From: Bettongia penicillata ogilbyi | Taxonomy: Eukaryota; Chordata; Mammalia; Diprotodontia; Potoroidae | NCBI GenBank assembly: GCA_023548195.1 | Contig: JAJHZJ010000577.1 | Span: 2,238,694-2,302,693, forward strand | Length of the DNA stretch: 64,000 bases | Direction: 5' to 3' | Shown: positions 10,825-21,667 of the stretch, piece after piece | Numbering within the stretch: position 1 is the first letter of the stretch | Layout: each line of letters begins with the position of its first letter | The notes under the pieces: generated by a model | Seen by the model: only the letters and a program-made list of their open reading frames with translations | Database searches by the model: none | Told to the model about the DNA's origin: nothing | Made by a program: the position numbers and the translations under genes

Positions 10825-10905
10825 TGCATATATATGTGTATATCTACATATATACATGTATGTATATATGTACGTATACACACATATGCAAGTATGAAAG
10901 AAAGA
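10825..10905. repeat. TATG/TACA-rich microsatellite
   Basis: Alternating purine-pyrimidine tract of TATG and TACA units next to the 3' end of the minus-strand L1 that follows. It may have grown from that element's A-tail. Confidence 0.8.
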
Positions 10906-10914
10906 ATGAAAGAA

Positions 10915-11560
10915 AGTTTAAAAAGTATGCTTTGATTTGCCCTCAGGTTTCTTCAGTTCTTTCTCTGGAAGTAAATAGAATTTTTTATTATATTGCTGAG
11001 TAGAGCTAAGTTACTCACAGCTAATTATTATACAATATTGTTCTTACTGTGTACAATGATTTCCTGGCTCTGCTCACTTCACTTTGCATCATTTACTATT
11101 AGTTCTTCCTAGGTTTTTCTGAAAACAATCTGTTCATTATTTCTTAGACTATAATAATTGCATACTACAGCTTATTCAGCTATACCCTCATTGATGGGCA
11201 TCCCTTCAATTTTCAAGTCATTGCCATGACAAAAGAAGCATGACAAAAATATTTATGTATAATTTATATATACATATATGTATACATATGTATATATGTA
11301 TACATATATGTATGTTCATGTGTGTATGTGTATATACATACATACATACATACATACATATGAGTTTTTCTTTTGATCTCTTTGGGATACAGACCTGGTA
11401 GAGCTATTGTTGGGCCAAAGGGTATGCACAATTTCATAGCCATTTGGGCATAGAACTTCTCTCTTATTATCTTAAAATGACTTGTATTTGAACAAAAGTC
11501 ACCTCTAGGACCATATAAATGTCCCTTATTTTGAGCTCTTATCTGTATGCAAATAAGATT
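10915..11560 (-). mobile_element. 5'-truncated L1 3' end
   Basis: The minus strand carries the L1 ORF2 C-terminus and 3'UTR, including a 'KLCIPFGPTIALPGLYPKEI' block near 11390-11450 like L1 'AIPLLGIYPK'. Plus-strand landmarks are 'ttctctggaagtaaatag', 'tactgtgtacaatgatttcc' and 'tttgatctctttgggataca'. A TATG/TACA microsatellite (11262-11362) has grown inside it. Confidence 0.8.
11262..11362. repeat. TATG/TACA microsatellite within the L1
   Basis: About 100 bp of TATG, TACA and CATA units. They break the L1 sequence just before 'tgagtttttcttttgatctc'. Confidence 0.9.
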
Positions 11561-11689
11561 ACAACTTAGCATTTACATATAGACAGATGAAAACTGGACT
11601 TATGATTTCATTGTTGTAGAAAGCTGCTGATGAAAAGTTTCCTTTATTATTTCTTTATTAGTGTAGGTCAGTGACTTTTCTCCAATTTA

Positions 11690-11828
11690 GAGTCTTAAAG
11701 AATTGCCTAGAGCACTGACAGATTAAGTAACTTAGAACCTAGGGTCACACAGTCAGTATGTACCATCAACAGAACTTGAATCCAAGTCTTCCTGTTTTCA
11801 AAGTCAGATCTCTATGCATTATTCCATG

Positions 11829-11830
<2 letters not shown>
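11690..11830 (-). mobile_element. MIR/THER1-type CORE-SINE
   Basis: Antisense: 'agattaagtaacttagaacc', 'ggtcacacagtcagtatgt', 'cagaacttgaatccaagtct'. Followed at once by a CT repeat. Confidence 0.65.
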
Positions 11831-11859
<29 letters not shown>

Positions 11860-11956
11860 TCTGTCTCTCTCTCTCTCCATTTCCCCTCTTCTCTCAGAGA
11901 TTATGATTATCATATGATGTTGCTCTTAGTGTGTGTGGATGTGTGTGTGTGTGTGT

Positions 11957-12019
<63 letters not shown>
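11829..12019. repeat. (CT)n, (TG)n and (GA)n microsatellites
   Basis: CT/CTGT at 11829-11878, TG at 11931-11957 and a near-pure GA tract at 11968-12018. ORFs over them are repeat translations. Confidence 0.95.
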
Positions 12020-12021
<2 letters not shown>

Positions 12022-12893
12022 TGTGAAACATTTTTATATACATACATTTACAAACATGTAGAGACAGAAATTAAATTTAACTTTGAGCCTAGTTAGCAAA
12101 CAAATATGTCCATTTCATTCATCCTTTCCCAGAAGTCAGCACCTCAGTCTCTGATACACAAAGATACAGCCCTAGATGGGAAACCTGAGTAACTTGGAGT
12201 AGAGTTGTGACATTTGGTAAAGGTAAAAAAAAATCCATGTTTCCCTCAGGCTCATTTCTCCTAAATATTCTGTTTGCTCATTTGCTCTGAAATCCATATA
12301 TCTGATCAATATCATCTCAGGTAATTGGCATATCGCAGAAAATATCATAGCTCCTGCATTTGGTTTGACTCAACCTATTTTGCCACATGACAGGCAGCTT
12401 GCATGCCTTGCCCAAGAGACTTTCAGATACTCCTGCCATTCCCAAATATGGCTTAACTTCTTCCTCCCAGGAGACCATGGCATTATGGGAAAGTATGTTC
12501 TTTCTGCTGGGCATGTCTGCTTCACTGGCATACATCATGTCATAAACCTAGCATTTATCACACCTGTCTTACTAAAAAAAAATTCAAGTACAACCAAGAT
12601 TCTAATTTTAAAATAGAAATTAATTGGAAAATATGATTCCTTAGATAGCTCTCTTTTTCAGAATGTAAATTTGTTTACTAGTTACCATTGTCCTTGTTTG
12701 CTTTTTGTTTTGTTTTGTTTTTTGGTAGAGGACATTACTATACCTTAATGCTCCTCCTACCTCTAGCTGTTCTTTCTCAGTCTCTTTTGCTAGATCCTGC
12801 CCTTTTGCCAAGGCTCTATCATGGGACTTCTTATTTTCTCTGCATCTTCTCAATAATAACTTCATTTCCTATGAATTCATTTCACCTCTAATT
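12020..12893. other. No recognisable gene or repeat
   Basis: Anonymous DNA. The two opposing ORFs at 12317-12616 overlap each other and show no domain. There is a TTTTG-rich run near 12705. Confidence 0.5.
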
Positions 12894-13131
12894 TGCGCAG
12901 GTAAGTGGCACAGTGTATTAAGTGCTGGGCCTGGAGTCAGGAAGACCTGAGCTCAGATCTGATCTTACTAGCTGTGTGAACCTTGTCAAGCCACCTAACC
13001 ATGTTTGCCCCAGTTTTCTACTCTGTAAACTGAACTAGAGAAGAAAATGGCAAACCACTCCAGAATCTTTGCCAAGAAAGGGGTTGTGAAGAATTGCACA
13101 TGATTGAAAAAGTGACCAAGTAACAATAACA
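12894..13131 (+). mobile_element. MAR1-like CORE-SINE, near full length
   Basis: Sense order: 'gtaagtggcacagtg', 'gggcctggagtcaggaag', 'acctgagctcagatc', 'actagctgtgtgaacc', 'gaaaatggcaaaccactcca', 'atctttgccaagaaag', ending near 'gtaacaataac'. About 238 bp. Confidence 0.9.
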
Positions 13132-13354
13132 AAGCCCTTGTCCCTTTGCTGAACTCCAGATCTACATCAACAAAAACTTTTTGGATATACTCATATTGGA
13201 TATACCATCAATGTGTCTAAAATGCAGTTCATTCATTAACTTCTTTAAACTCATTCCTTCCACACTTTCCGATTTCTGTTGGAAGGACTGCTGTCATTCT
13301 AATCACCTAGATTTATAACCCCAGAAATATTCTGGGTCACTTCATCACTTCTAT

Positions 13355-13435
13355 ATCCAACAGCAAACATTTATTAAGCACTGATCATGTGTTAGGTACT
13401 ATGCTATTTGTCGAGTATTCAAAGATAATTACTAA
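13355..13435 (-). mobile_element. L2-type LINE 3' end fragment
   Basis: 'aaacatttattaagcactg' followed by 'tgtgttaggtactatgct' is the antisense of the L2 terminus. Confidence 0.65.
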
Positions 13436-13753
13436 GTATTTAAAGTTAAACAAATGCATGTGACATGTTAAAATAATATAAATACCTCTAAAAACTACAG
13501 AAATTGTTATAACACTCATGACTAGGTTTTGAGTAGTGCTATGGAATTCTTCCATCTCTTTTGTGAATTTGTCATACATGCTTCAACAGTTCTGTTCTGA
13601 AATAGGTAAACATATTTTTCCCACGTGGCACAAAGGAACAAGGCAATTGAAATTTTTATAGAGTTAGAGAAACTGTGCCATATAAGAATTGTTTTTCATT
13701 AAGTTAGGATTAATGTTAAAAAAATAATTAGGTACATGTGGTTAATACCTGAA

Positions 13754-13756
<3 letters not shown>
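13436..13756. other. No recognisable gene or repeat
   Basis: AT-rich DNA; the 64-aa minus ORF has no visible domain. Confidence 0.5.
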
Positions 13757-13786
<30 letters not shown>

Positions 13787-13815
13787 TACATGCACACATA
13801 TATACACACATGAAT
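13757..13815. repeat. (TA)n(CA)n microsatellite
   Basis: TATA followed by about ten CA units and decayed CA/TA units. Confidence 0.95.
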
Positions 13816-13884
13816 GTGTAAATGAATGGAGAAAAATCACACAATTAGATATAAATTAAATATGAATTAGACACTTCAGAGTTT

Positions 13885-14080
13885 TTCAAAGTTATAGAAG
13901 TTATAGTTAGAAGGTATCTTAAAGTTTACCTAGTCCAGCTCTCTTCATTTTGAAAATGAGGAAACTGAGGTCCAGGGAGGATGCGATTTGCCAAACTATA
14001 AGTATGTGGCAAGAGAAAGAGCTGGGATCCAAATCCAAGTTCTCTGATTCCAAATTTAATACACTTTCTACCAAATCGTG
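13885..14080 (-). mobile_element. MIR/THER1-type CORE-SINE
   Basis: Antisense: 'ttagaaggtatcttaaag', 'acctagtccagctctcttc', 'aaaatgaggaaactgaggtc', 'gagctgggatccaaatccaa', 'ttctaccaaat'. Nearly complete. Confidence 0.8.
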
Positions 14081-14489
14081 AAATAACTGTAATTTAAGTC
14101 GCCAAATTTCAATGACTCAATGTGCCACCTGGCCATTATATTTTCCTAGCATTGTAATAGTTCTAACTTCAGTGCTGGGCTATGTTTAATCAAAGCAACA
14201 TGTTTGGATTTGCTATCCTTGCACACCCTCAAGTGATGCCAGAACGGAAGTGCAGTTAAGAACTGCCTGCTTATCTTCCTGTTTCATGGTTTTGTTCTTT
14301 CTTCCTGGGAAAGGACTTCCCCTAGGCAGGAAGTACTATAGGGTGCTCCATCATGATGAAAAAGTGCAACTCCACACTCACCCATGACTGATGTCTTTCC
14401 CTTCTCTCTCCATTCTCACAAGAACTGGGAAGAATTTATTTGTCTTGATATTTTTCATAATCACATCCTATTCTTTAATGTTCTGCCAC
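14081..14489. other. No recognisable gene or repeat
   Basis: Anonymous DNA between a MIR and an L2 remnant. Confidence 0.5.
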
Positions 14490-14655
14490 CGTAGTTCACA
14501 TATTTATCTCCTCTCATCTGAACTATTTGAAAGACAATCTATTAGAGCTCCCTGATTTTAGTACTTCCCTGCTATAATTAATATTCTACTAATTTCCTGA
14601 AATACTCCTCCTGAAGCACATACCTATGTCATTCCTTAGTTTTAAAATCAGTTTT
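14490..14655 (+). mobile_element. L2-type LINE, upstream part of a split 3' region
   Basis: 'ctgaactatttgaaagaca' and 'cctgaagcacatacctatgt' correspond to the L2 segment before the 'ccagtggctccctattgcc' block. That block appears at 15090 instead, so the element is split. Confidence 0.5.
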
Positions 14656-15088
14656 TTTCTTTAAGCATTCATTCATTTATTTTTATAAGCATTTATTATC
14701 TCTCCTTCCCTCAGTTGAACAACAAGCAAAAAAAATTATGACAAATATGAATAGTACAGCAAAACAAAAATACACATAGGTCATGTCCAAAAATGTATGT
14801 CTTATTCTTCATTTTTAAGTGCATCATCTTCCTGAAAGAAAGCGGGTGGTGTGCTTCATCTTTGGACTACTGGTTTATCATTCCATCAAATCAGGAGTTC
14901 TTACAATGGAGTCTATGAATTTTAAAAAATGACTAAATTTTAATATGTTTTCTTTTGTAGTACTATGTATTTTATTTTATGTATTTAAAAATGTTATTCT
15001 GAAAGAAGATTCATAGGGTTAATCAGACTTCCAAAAGAATCTGTTACACATACACACACACACACACACACACGATTAAGAATCCCTG
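14656..15088. repeat. Sequence splitting an L2; includes an unnamed repeat and (CA)n
   Basis: 'atgtattttattttatgtat' with 'aaaatgttattctgaaagaag' (near 14965-15010) recurs in diverged form at 47610-47655, so part of this is a dispersed repeat of unknown class. A CA tract occupies 15051-15073. Confidence 0.4.
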
Positions 15089-15089
15089 T

Positions 15090-15540
15090 TCAAAATGTTC
15101 CAGTGACTCCCAATTGCCTCTAGGAAAAGATATAAGATCTTCATCTTGGCAATCTAGCTCCATCTACTTTTACAAAGTTATTTCACATAATTCCCATTAT
15201 TCATTCTACATTCCAGCCAATGTGAACAACTTGGTATTACATCGTTCCCTTCTATGTTTTTGTATTTCTATCTTATGTGCTTTCAATGCAAACTCTTATC
15301 ACCTTTTTTTGCTTAGAATCCATGACTTCCTATAAGGCTCAATTTGAACTCAGCTTAGATGATATCTTCTGTGTGAGCCTTAATCAATCAAACCTCAAAT
15401 TTCCATGTATTTATGATGCATATTTATGGCACATCTGTATACTTGCTTTACATTTCAGAAGGATGAAAACTCCTTGGTGGCAGAGACTAGTACTGTTTGT
15501 TTTCTCCCACTTCATGCCAGAGCTTAGCCTGTTTTCGTAG
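15090..15540 (+). mobile_element. L2-type LINE, 3' part
   Basis: 'ttccagtgactcccaattgc', 'aggctcaatttgaactcagc', 'atgaaaactccttggtggca', 'agactagtactg' are in L2 3'-end order. It continues the piece at 14490-14655. ORFs across it (73 and 87 aa) are incidental. Confidence 0.65.
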
Positions 15541-15574
15541 AATTGAGCTAACTGATGAGCTTGGCATTAATCCT

Positions 15575-15790
15575 TTTCAAAATTTTGGAAGAGTTTATGA
15601 AATAGATGGCTTATGAACAATTAAAGAGGACACAACAGCGGTTAAGAGTGAGCATGGTTTTACTAAGAGTAAGTCCTAACAAACTAACCTCATCTCCTCT
15701 TGTGACAGGGTTGCTAAACTGTAATAGCAGAGAAATACATATGGAGTATTTAATTTCATTGAAAATTTTTCACTTAAAATCACTCTATTT
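15575..15790 (+). pseudogene. CR1/L3-type LINE RT remnant, part 1
   Basis: The nucleotide run 'agcatggttttactaagagt' with 'taacaaactaacctcatctc' and 'gtgacagggttgctaaac' matches the CR1/L3 segment encoding 'HGFTK..SC.TNLI.F.DRVT'. The copy then breaks off where the 'YLDFSKAFD' motif should follow. It resumes at 16735. Confidence 0.65.
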
Positions 15791-16014
15791 TTAAAGGATT
15801 GTCTAGGTTTTTAAACTCAGGAATTTGTGGCAAGTGGTAATAGTACATTTTGATAGATTATAATCTCCATAAATAACACACACACACAGAGTAAACCAAG
15901 AAATGTGTGAGGAAATTTTTATCTCAAAAAATTACCTAATTTTGGGATTTGATTCTAAAACTGATAACCTTAAAATTAAGCAGCCAAAGGAAAAAGAAAT
16001 TGATTTTTTTGTGT

Positions 16015-16045
16015 GTGTGAGAAAGAGCACGAGAGCGAGAGTGAG

Positions 16046-16120
<75 letters not shown>
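16015..16120. repeat. (GA)n microsatellite
   Basis: Long GA tract, pure from about 16052 to 16119. The 112-aa and 80-aa ORFs across it are artefacts. Confidence 0.97.
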
Positions 16121-16122
<2 letters not shown>

Positions 16123-16589
16123 AATTATTAAGCCAGATAATATCTTCATATAACCATGAGATCATGAGCCACACTGGTCCCTACATTACTCCAGATATAA
16201 TGTTTAGCTTCATCTGTAGAAGAGAAGAAATACTTTCCTAGATAGCAATAATGGAAGGGCCTCCCCCAAAAAGAGAGTAAAATGATATGTTCTGTTCTCA
16301 AAAATTAGAAAGGACTTAAAGTGCTCCTTATTACCACTGGCAGCTAACGAATGACAATCTGCAATTATAAGATGAAGATTATAATGCCATCATTTTGGAA
16401 TGCTTCCTCAGTGTCTGTGATACCAGAGAATAGAGAGTCCCTGCTCTGATTTATGAAATGGCAACTTCTCAATCCACTCATATTGCATGAAATGTCCCCT
16501 TTCTGGGACTTCATATCCATCTTAGTCTGCCCTCATGAGCACAGTTAGGGTGAGTCCAAAGTTTCATTTAGATATACCAGATATTTACG

Positions 16590-16725
16590 AATCCCAGAAT
16601 TTCAATCTTGAACAGGCATTAGAGAATATTTTATCCAATCCTCTCATTTTAAATATGAGAAAACTGAGTCACAAAGAAGTAGTTTTTTCTAAGATTGCCT
16701 AATTGTGCCATAGACAGGATTCTTT
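16590..16725 (-). mobile_element. MIR/THER1-type CORE-SINE
   Basis: Antisense: 'acaggcattagagaatattt', 'tatccaatcctctcatttt', 'aatatgagaaaactgagtc'. Diverged. Confidence 0.6.
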
Positions 16726-16734
16726 TAGTATGCT

Positions 16735-17225
16735 TTCTGTTAGCAATATGACAAAGTCTCTTATGACATCCTTATGGACAAGATGGATAAATGTGGGTTG
16801 AGTTTGTATTTAGATGGATTCATAATAGATGGAAGTCACCTTATCTGAAGAGTGTTGATTAATGGATTAATAATGTTAGTGTAGAAGAGCAGCTATAATA
16901 TAGTACCTCAGGGAAATCTTTTTGGCCCTGGCATGTTCAAGACTTATTGATGGCTCAAATGAAGATATTAAACCAAATCTGTGAATAACATAAAGCTGAG
17001 AGGGAAAATAAATATGTTGAGATGATAGAATCAGAATCCAAAAATACTTCCACAAGCTGGGACAATAGGCTGAATATGACAAGATGAACTTGAGCAGGAA
17101 TTAATGTACATTCCTGTATTAGGGTTCAAAAAGTCAATTGAATGACTACAGATTTGGGGAGAACTGGCTTAACAGCAGTTTATGTGAAAAAATCATAGGA
17201 GATTTAGTTGACTAAAAGCTCGACA
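16735..17225 (+). pseudogene. CR1/L3-type LINE RT remnant, part 2
   Basis: 'atgacaaagtctcttatgac' with 'ttatggacaagatggataaa' and 'agatggattcata' follow the CR1/L3 order after KAFD. Next come a decayed 'GVPQGS.LGP' region ('gtacctcagggaaatctttt' near 16903), 'aacataaagctgaga' (near 16987; the F-A-D-D-T-K-L-G region), and 'gggacaataggctgaatatg'. No open frame survives. Confidence 0.7.
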
Positions 17226-17310
17226 TGTCACAGTATGTTAGATTGCAAAGGACTTTAGAGATCATCTCATCCAATTCCATCTGACAGATAAGGAAACAGA
17301 GAAACTTTGT
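17226..17310 (-). mobile_element. MIR/THER1-type SINE fragment
   Basis: Antisense: 'gcaaaggactttagagatc', 'atctcatccaattcc', 'cagataaggaaacagagaaa'. Confidence 0.6.
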
Positions 17311-17929
17311 CTCCTGGCTCCAGGCTCACTTTTCTTACTTAAGAGATATAAAAGCAGAATTGAATAAAGCTCACACCTGGTGTGATAGACTATTATCAAA
17401 CAAAAGCCTTTCTCTCTTCCCAAATCCTTTGTTGACAGTTTAGTGATAAAGAATGGGGTTTCAATGAGACCCTCTATTCAAGTTAAATGGCTACACTGTA
17501 ATTTCAAGGTATAACTGTTTTTCCTTTCTTTTTCTCAATATATCCAAGATTTCTGAAGAATAGAGATAGGTTTAATTTAATTAAAATCGCTGCCAGATAT
17601 TCAAACCAGTCTGTTGAACAAAAGGTATCAAGGGTATCTTTTGAGGTTCTTTGATCGGAGAGTACGTTGTGTCCAAAATATCTGATTCAGGTCCTGGGAA
17701 ACAGGACAGCACAAATTCCAACTTTGACCAGTCTTCCCAGACTGCAGACATCAAGAAAGGAAGAGTTACTATTGTTTTGACCAAACAGTGAAATAAAGAA
17801 AAAAAGGAAAGTTAGTTTGATGCCAAAAGGCATTAATTACATCAGGGCAGAGCAGGAGAAAAGACACATTCAAGTTAGGACATAGTCTTTGGAATCATGT
17901 TTTCATCAGAAGAATTTGCCAATCAATGA
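17311..17929. other. No recognisable gene or repeat
   Basis: Anonymous DNA; the 67-aa minus ORF at 17581-17784 has no visible domain. Confidence 0.5.
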
Positions 17930-18138
17930 ACCAATCGATGAATAAAGCATTTATTCAACCCCAACTATGGGTCAGGCAGTGGGTTAGATCATGTAGAATA
18001 AAAAAAATATAACAACCTAAAGCAGTGCCTACTCTCAGGGATCTTACAAGGAAACCAAAATGTACACAAATAAATAAATGCAAACTATGTATGAATATAA
18101 TGAAGGATTTACTAACATCTAGGGGAACCAAGAAATAC
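17930..18138 (-). mobile_element. L2-type LINE 3' end, antisense
   Basis: 'ataaagcatttattcaacc' with 'gggtcaggcagtgggtta' and 'ctctcagggatcttacaagg' is the complement of an L2 terminus. It abuts an L2 copy in the opposite orientation. Confidence 0.65.
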
Positions 18139-18766
18139 TTCATAAGATTTTCCTAAACTGCAGGTCTGATCATGTCACAGACCAATTCCCCTACTCAGTA
18201 AGCTCCAGTGGCTCACTATTAGCATCAGGATGACATACAAATTTGTATTTGGCATTCAAAACTCTTTGTAACCTAGCCCTTTCCTACCTTTTTCAGTTTT
18301 GTTACACTTTACTCTCTGATACGTATTCTTCTATCTAGTGACAATAATCCCCTAGCTGTTCTCCAAAGTAGACACTCCCATTTCTTAGTTCTAGGAATTT
18401 TCTGTGGCTGTCTCCCGTGCCTGGAATGTACTTTGACTACTAGCCTCTCCATCTTCCCTGTATTCACAGATAAAATCTTACCTTCTACAGGAAGCCTGCT
18501 CCAACTCCTCTTAATTTCAATGCCTTTCCTTTTTTAATTATTTCTTTTTTATCACAGATATAGATATACAAACACATGTGCACACATGTGTATGCATGTG
18601 TGTGTGTGTATAAAGGGAGAATTTATTTTATATATATATCTGTTTGCATGTTGTCTCCTGCATTAGATTGTAAGCTCCTTGAAAGAACTGACTTTTGCCT
18701 CTTTTTTGTATGCCCAGCACTTATCACAGTGCATAACACATAATAGGTATTTAATAAATAATAATT
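18139..18766 (+). mobile_element. L2-type LINE 3' end, long copy
   Basis: Clear L2 order: 'tctgatcatgtcacagac', 'ctccagtggctcactatta', 'ggcattcaaaactctttg', 'cgtgcctggaatgtac', 'cttctacaggaagcctgctc', 'cctgcattagattgtaagct', 'cccagcacttatcacagtgc', 'ataggtatttaataaat'. A TG/CA run (18570-18620) interrupts it. The HAL1-like element is inserted exactly in its 3' terminus. Confidence 0.85.
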
Positions 18767-19740
18767 TCATTTATTTTTTTTATTTGTTTGGTTACTTATT
18801 ATAGATTTCAGCATTCATTTCCATGGAATTTTGAGTTCCAATTTTTCTCCCCATCTCTCCTCTCCCCTACCCCATAATGTCTTGCATTCTGATTACCCCT
18901 TCCCTCAATGTACCCTCCTTTCTATTACACCCCACCCTTCCCTTATCCCCATCTTTTCTCTTGTAGGGCAAGATAAATTTCTATATCCCATTACCTGCAT
19001 TTGTTATTTTCTAGTTATATGCAATAATAATTCTCAACATTGATTTCTAATATTTTGAATTCCAACTTCTCTCCCTCCTCCCCTCCCTATCCATCTCCAC
19101 TGAGAAGGCAAGCAGTTCAATATAGGCTACACATGTGTTGTTTTGCAAAATACTTCCATAATAATAATGTTGTATAATACTAACTATATTTTTCTCCATC
19201 CTACCCTGTCTCCCCTCTTTTTTCCTACTCCCTCATTTGACCTTGTCCTTTCCCCAAAGTGTTTACTTCTAGTTACTCCCTTTTCCCATTTGCCCTCCCT
19301 TCTATCATCTCTCTTACCCCACTTGTCCCCTTCTCCCCTACTTTCCTATAGTGTAAGACAGATTTTCATATCAAATTTAGTGAGTATGTTATTCCCTCCT
19401 TAAGCCATATGTGACGAGAACAAGTTTCACTTTTCCCCTCTGACCTTGTCCATTTTCTCCTCCATTGAACAAGATTTTTCTTATCTCTTTCATGAGTGAT
19501 AGCCTGCCCTATTCCATTTCTCCCTTTCTCCTCCCAATATCCTTAAATTAATTTTATATTTTTGAGGATATCATCTCTTGTGATTTAACTCAACCTGCAG
19601 TCTGTGTGTGTGTATGTGTGTGTGTAAAATCCCTCCATCTACCCAAATACTGAGAAAAGTCTCAAGAGTTACAAATATTATCTTTCCATATAAGAATGTA
19701 AATAGTTCAGCTTTAGAAAGTACTTTATGATTTCTCTCTC

Positions 19741-20766
19741 CTGTTTACCTTTTCATGCTTCTCTGATTCTTGTGTTTGAAAGTCAAATTTTCTTTTCAGT
19801 TCTGATCTTTTTATCATGAATGCTTAAAAGTCCTCTATATCCTTGAATGATTATTTATGTCCTTGAAGTATTAAACTCAGTTTTGTTGGATAGGTGATTC
19901 TTGGTTTTAATCCCAGTTCCTTTGACTTCTGGAATATCCTATTCCATGCCCTTCCATCCCTTAACGTAGAAGCTGCCAGATCTTGTGTTATCCTGATCAT
20001 ATTTCCACAATACTCAAATTGTTTCTTTCTAGCTGCTTGCAATATTTTCTCCTCAATCTGGAAACTGAAATTTGGCCACAATATTCCTAGGAGTTTCTCT
20101 TTTCAGGTGTCTTTCAGGAGGTGGTCAGTGGATTCTTTCAATAATCATTTTGCCCTCTGGTTCTACAATATCAGGGCAGTTTTCCTTTATAATTTCATGA
20201 AAAATGATGTCTAGGCTCTTTTGTTGATCATGACTTTCAGGTAGTCTCATAATTTTTAAATTGCCTCTCCTGGATCTATTTTCCAGGTCAGTTGTTTTTC
20301 CAGTGAGATATTTCACATTATCTTCTAGTTTTTCAATCTTTTAGTTTTGTTTTGTAACTTCTTGCCTTATCTCGGTCATTAACTTCCCTGAACTCCACCT
20401 CCTCTTAAAAGAACAATTTTGTTCAGTGAACTTTTGAACCTTCTTTTCCATTTGGTTAATTCTGCTTTTTAAAGCCTCCTTCTCCTCATTGGCTTTTTTG
20501 ATCCCTTTTTCTAATTGAGTTAGCCTCTAAGGTGTTATTTTCCTCACCATTTTTTTGGTTTTCCTTTAGCAAGCTGCTGACTTGCTTTCAAGCTCTTCTA
20601 TTGCCTGATTTATTTTGGAGGTATTGGAGGCAGAAGCCTTGATTTCCTCTGACAGTATGCCTTGTTTTTCCTCATCCCAAAGGATGGAAGGAGACACCTG
20701 TTCAACAAGAAAGTAACTTTCTATGATTTTATTTTTTTTCCCTTTTGGGGGCATTGTCCCAGCCAT
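19741..20766 (-). pseudogene. L1-type ORF1 of HAL1-like copy 1, frameshifted
   Basis: ORF1 proteins are L1 RNA-binding chaperones: a coiled-coil trimer, an RRM and a C-terminal domain. The start ATG at 20766 gives MAGTMPPKGKKNK. The frame is closed by a stop at 20566. Later in-frame islands are 20316-20125 (RRM region with 'DLENRSRRGNLKIMRLPES' and 'EGKMIIERIH') and 20081-19851 (C-terminal domain with 'KILQAARKKQFEYC' and 'ITQDLAASTLRDGR'). Several frameshifts and stops separate the pieces, so no functional protein is expected. Confidence 0.85.
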
Positions 20767-21418
20767 TTACTTGACTTCTGGATCCTTTGTCAAGAGGAGA
20801 GTCCTAGTGCTCCTCCTCCCCCCACTACCATGCTCAAGGCTGAGATTCAGGTCAGCTGTTCAATTCCCCCAGGGGCTTTAGGTGGGGGCAGGGCCATCAC
20901 TCAGGGCAGAGGTTTAGATCAGCTACTCATTTCCCCCAGAGGCTTTAAGTTGAGGTGCCTGAATAATGGACCCAGGCTGCTTTCAATGCCACTGTAGCCA
21001 CCCACTGTCCGCTGTTATTGCTGCTGCCACTGTCTCTGTCACTGCCTGGGGCCAGTGCTGTGGGGACCCTGCTCCCCTCTTGCTCAGCTGGGAAAGCCCT
21101 CCCACACTAACCTTTGGTACTTTCTTTGTAGCTTGTGGGTTGAGTGATCTGGGACCCTCCCTGCTGAGAATTCTGCCCCAGAGGTCTGTTCAGGTCCTGT
21201 TCCTCCCAGTGCCATGTAGCCAGGACTGGGCTCTGCTCCATTCAGTGTCCTGTGAGATAGACCTTTCCTGTTGGCCTTCCAGGTTACCTTTGGCTGGAAA
21301 CCTCTTCCACTCTGTTGTTCTGCAGCTTCTGCTGCTCTAGAATTTGTTGAGAGTCATTTTTTACAGGTTTTTCGTGGTCTGTGAGGGTAGCACTAGAGTA
21401 TATGCATCTTTCTACTCT

Positions 21419-21427
21419 GCCATCTTG
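21419..21427 (-). promoter_or_regulatory. YY1-like site at the 5' end of HAL1-like copy 1
   Basis: CAAGATGGC on the minus strand, within about 20 bp of the element's 5' end. A YY1 site at this place is known to set transcription start in human L1; the role here is inferred from that. Confidence 0.55.
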
Positions 21428-21484
21428 GTTCTGCCTCCATAAATAATCATTAATTTATTGATTTAGCACTTGAGGTTAAATTTG

Positions 21485-21655
21485 AGGCATTTAAATAGCA
21501 CAATTGTTAGAGTACTGGTCTTGGAGAGAGGAAGACTTCATTTCAGATCCACCTCAGATACTTACTTGTTCTGTGACCCAGTATGACTTAGTTTTTGTCT
21601 TCCTTAGTTTCCTCAAGTGTAAAATGAGTGAGCACTATGACCTGGCTTCTCATTA
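21485..21655 (+). mobile_element. MIR/MAR1-type CORE-SINE
   Basis: 'gttagagtactggtcttgga', 'gaggaagacttcatttcaga', 'ccacctcagatacttact', 'tgttctgtgacccag', 'cttagtttcctcaagtgtaa' are in sense order. Confidence 0.7.
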
Positions 21656-21667
21656 AATTAAAAAAAA

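Larger units (their letters stand above)
15791..16734. other. Sequence splitting the CR1/L3 copy; holds GA tract and MIR
   Basis: About 940 bp between two adjoining CR1/L3 pieces. It contains a small CA run, a GA microsatellite (16015-16120) and a MIR (16590-16725). The remainder is unidentified. Confidence 0.5.
18767..21438 (-). mobile_element. HAL1-like (ORF1-only L1 derivative) element, copy 1
   Basis: About 2.67 kb, full length on the minus strand. It runs from the 5' end 'aaccaagatggcagag' at about 21430, through a GC-richer 5'UTR and a decayed L1 ORF1 (about 19740-20766), to a ~950-bp purine-rich 3' region ending in an A-rich tail near 18780. No ORF2 or RT motif lies between ORF1 and the tail, which is the hallmark of HAL1. 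ATAAATAAT(A/C)ATT at 18754-18766 and 21439-21451 fits a 13-bp target duplication with one change. Its landmarks pair one-to-one with those of 38945-41724. Confidence 0.8.

Noticed and set aside
15903..16241. 112-aa ORF with RERE repeat
   Set aside because: Translation of a GA microsatellite.
20662..21340. 111-aa and 124-aa plus-strand ORFs
   Set aside because: Antisense to the 5'UTR and ORF1 start of HAL1-like copy 1.
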